A stretch of 12,308 nt of DNA from Baffinella frigidus (lineage: Eukaryota; Cryptophyceae; Cryptomonadales; Baffinellaceae). The notes under the pieces were generated by a model, which saw only the letters and a list, made by a program, of their open reading frames with translations, did no database searches and was not told the DNA's origin. The translations under genes were made by a program, and so were the position numbers. The stretch lies in assembly GCA_026770585.1 (NCBI GenBank), contig MU646911.1:193090-205397 (forward strand), in the 5' to 3' direction. Below are positions 9,101-12,100 of this stretch, in pieces (positions within the stretch are counted from its first letter, which is position 1; every line of letters begins with the position of its first letter).

Positions 9101-12100
9101 TTTACTACACAGAACGGCCTTTACTAGTAATATTAAAGTAAACGTGTGGTAATTTTTACTGAAATCCATTATTTTAAGTTAACACAGTTTTCCTGTGCGG
9201 TTGCATTGTGGGACGGGTCAGAGCAAGGAAAGGAACGATCGAGACAGAGCGGCTTTACTCAACGAGTTTCGTACCAGTCGTCAAACTACGTAGATTTAGT
9301 CCAATACCGTACCGCTGATTACCCAGTTTCCGAAGTGGATTCCGTTTCTTCTAGTTCTCACACAGACAGTGAAACTGGCAACGAAAATTACTACACAATT
9401 GGTTCATACACGTAATAGTAAAACAAATATGTAGTAATTTTCGTTGCCAAATCGTATTCAACTTGAGTACTCGTCTGGATGAGATCTACCTTGGCAAGTC
9501 GCCCAGAGACAGCGCCATCCTCGTTGAGCATAGTGAAAAATTAATTATTAAAACTGATAACATGGACGTACAGGTGTTGCTGATCTACCCTGGAAAGTCG
9601 CCATAGGAGAAATCATAGGAGAAATTACTATGGCACAGGTAATTTTACTTATGGATCCTAATTAAAATCAAATACAATCCTGGGTGGATCTACCTTGGCA
9701 AGGCGCCCAGAGTCGGCCCCAGCCTCGTTGAGCGAGACAATCCCGGCGATCTGCGAATAGTTGATCCCTTTTCAGATGGCATCACAGTTCACTTTTCAGA
9801 ACCGTAGTTCACTTTTCAGAAGGTAACACTTTTGAGAAGGCTCTTGAGGGTAATAAAAACGAACAAGGTCTGAGTATCCGCAGATCGAAACCACTCAGGA
9901 GGCCCGACGAAACTCAAGCGACTGTATTGTAGATTTCGGGTCCGCGCGGATTTCACTTCGGGTCGGGGGATCTAAAAAAATGGAAAAATCGCGGAGATTT
10001 TTACGTCCATCTAAAGTTTTATGATATCTTACGCATGGATTTGATGACAAGATCGCGACCTCCACCCATATGATGACACACAACGAATCATTTTCACGTT
10101 TTTTCGTTCCCCGATCCCCCGACCTGATCTCAAAAAAATCCGCGCGGACCCGAAATCTACAATAGCGACGAACTTCAGGCTTCCGCGGCACTAATCTTTC
10201 CCGGTTTATTCACAAAAAGTTGACCTGGTTCAGTACAAAAACTTGTCTGGTTCGTCGGACGGAGGACGCTGGGTTGGCACGGGGAGGGCGGGTGCTGGGG
10301 GTTTCGGGTTTGGGGATCCACCATGCTCCCGCCAACGCGTGGAAGCACCATCAACTTTAGCATAATGAGAAACGACTGTCAACTTTAACGCGAACCGCAA
10401 AAAAAGAAGAATCCTCGTGTATGCGAGCTGGACTGCTCACGGACCCCCCCCAAATTTGGTCACGTTACCCCCCAGCGACTGGGGTCAACAAAACCCTCGT
10501 AGCTACGAGACCGTGTGGACAGTGTCTCGCCCTGCACTCGGATCAAACCCCAGTCTCGTCTTTCCCACCCGTCATCCAGTCCACCCCTATGCCATCTTTG
10601 CTAGGGGTGCACATGCTGGCTGATTTTTTTGAGGGTGGGGGCAGGGTTTAGGGTTCGGGGTGTAGGGTGTAGGGTGTAGGGTGTAGAGTTTCGGGTTTCG
10701 GGTTTAGGGTTTAGGGTTTCGGGTTTCGGGTTTCTGGTTTCTGGTTTCGGGTTTCGGGTTTCGGGTTTCTGGTTTCGGGTTTCCACCATGCTGCCGCCAA
10801 TGAGTGGAAGCACCATCATTTTGAGCATGTTCAGAAAAGCCTTGCCCGGAAACGCAACCACCTGCACCGCCGTTTTGTCCTTTCAGGGGAAAATCGCCTT
10901 TGTTTGGTTTCACGCGCGATCCCACACATAATTTCGGCTGGGTTTTAGCACTGCCGTTTTCAGGGTTTAGGGCTCAGGGTTTAGGGGCACGATGCACTTG
11001 TGATGCAACGACTTCGAAAGCAACGCTCTTGCCCAACAGCTTTCAGCGAATAGATTCACTTTTGTTCGGTTTCAAATAACCCAGGTTGAGTTTTACTCCA
11101 CACGCTGATCGCAACGCCGCATGCACAGGAAGAAGATTCACCTCTCTACAGTTAGTTGATCACAGCGGATCTGAGCGAGTGAAGATCTGTTCCGCGAAAG
11201 GTCCCGTGGCAGAGCCTGAGCGGTTCTTCGCTTCTTTTCAGAGAGAGGGTTGTCCCCAACCCACACAGCGGGTTACCAAGGGATTTTCGGGCGCTGAGAG
11301 CCCGAGTTTCCATGACCTTATCCGTAGGAACCCCCCTATGTCCCTACGGGTTGCCTAACGTAGGGTCCTTTTACAGGGGTTATTCGAAACCCCTTCGAAG
11401 TCCGCTGTGTGGCAAGACAACCCTTGGGTCAAATCTGTTGACTTTTGGCGTGGAAATAGTCAGACTGCCACTCTAGTTGAAAAGTGGCCTTTTTATTATA
11501 AAACTGGCTTTTTTATAAAACATAGAAGTGGCTGTGAAAAATCTCTTTGCGAGGATTTGTATAGAATTGGTCACGTTGCTGTACGGAATTTCGTACAGCA
11601 ACGTGACACGCCCCGTACAAATCTCATCTCTGAACATACCAGAACGTGTCGACATAAAAAGGCGTAAGGTAGTATTATCGTATGCCTAAAATAGCATATA
11701 ACCCTTATCTTCTGCGTCAGAAGCCTAAGATAGCGGGACAGAATCTGTCCTGTTCCGAAATTAAATCCTGGACGCGAGCGTCAACCCGACATTTAATAAA
11801 AGGCCACGGTCGACCTCGAGTGGTGTGAGTGAGGCAGAGGGTGTGGGGTGTGTGGTGTGGGATTTAGGGTTTGAGGTGTAGGGTGTAGGGTGCAGGGTGT
11901 AGGGTATAGGGTATAGGGTGTAGGGTGTAGGGTGCAGGGTGCAGGGTGTAGGGTGTAGGGTGTAGGGTGTAGGGTGTAGGGTGTAGGGTGTAGGGTGTAA
12001 GGTGTAGGGTGCATGGTGTAGGGTGTAGGGTGTAGGGTGTAGGATGTAGGGTGTAGAGACAGACCTTGATAATGTCATCTCGGGTGTCCCCATCCGCGGG

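Noticed and set aside
9146-9415. Plus-strand gene of about 89 codons
   Set aside because: No recognised motif; it overlaps foldback repeats and lies within an intron of the transporter.
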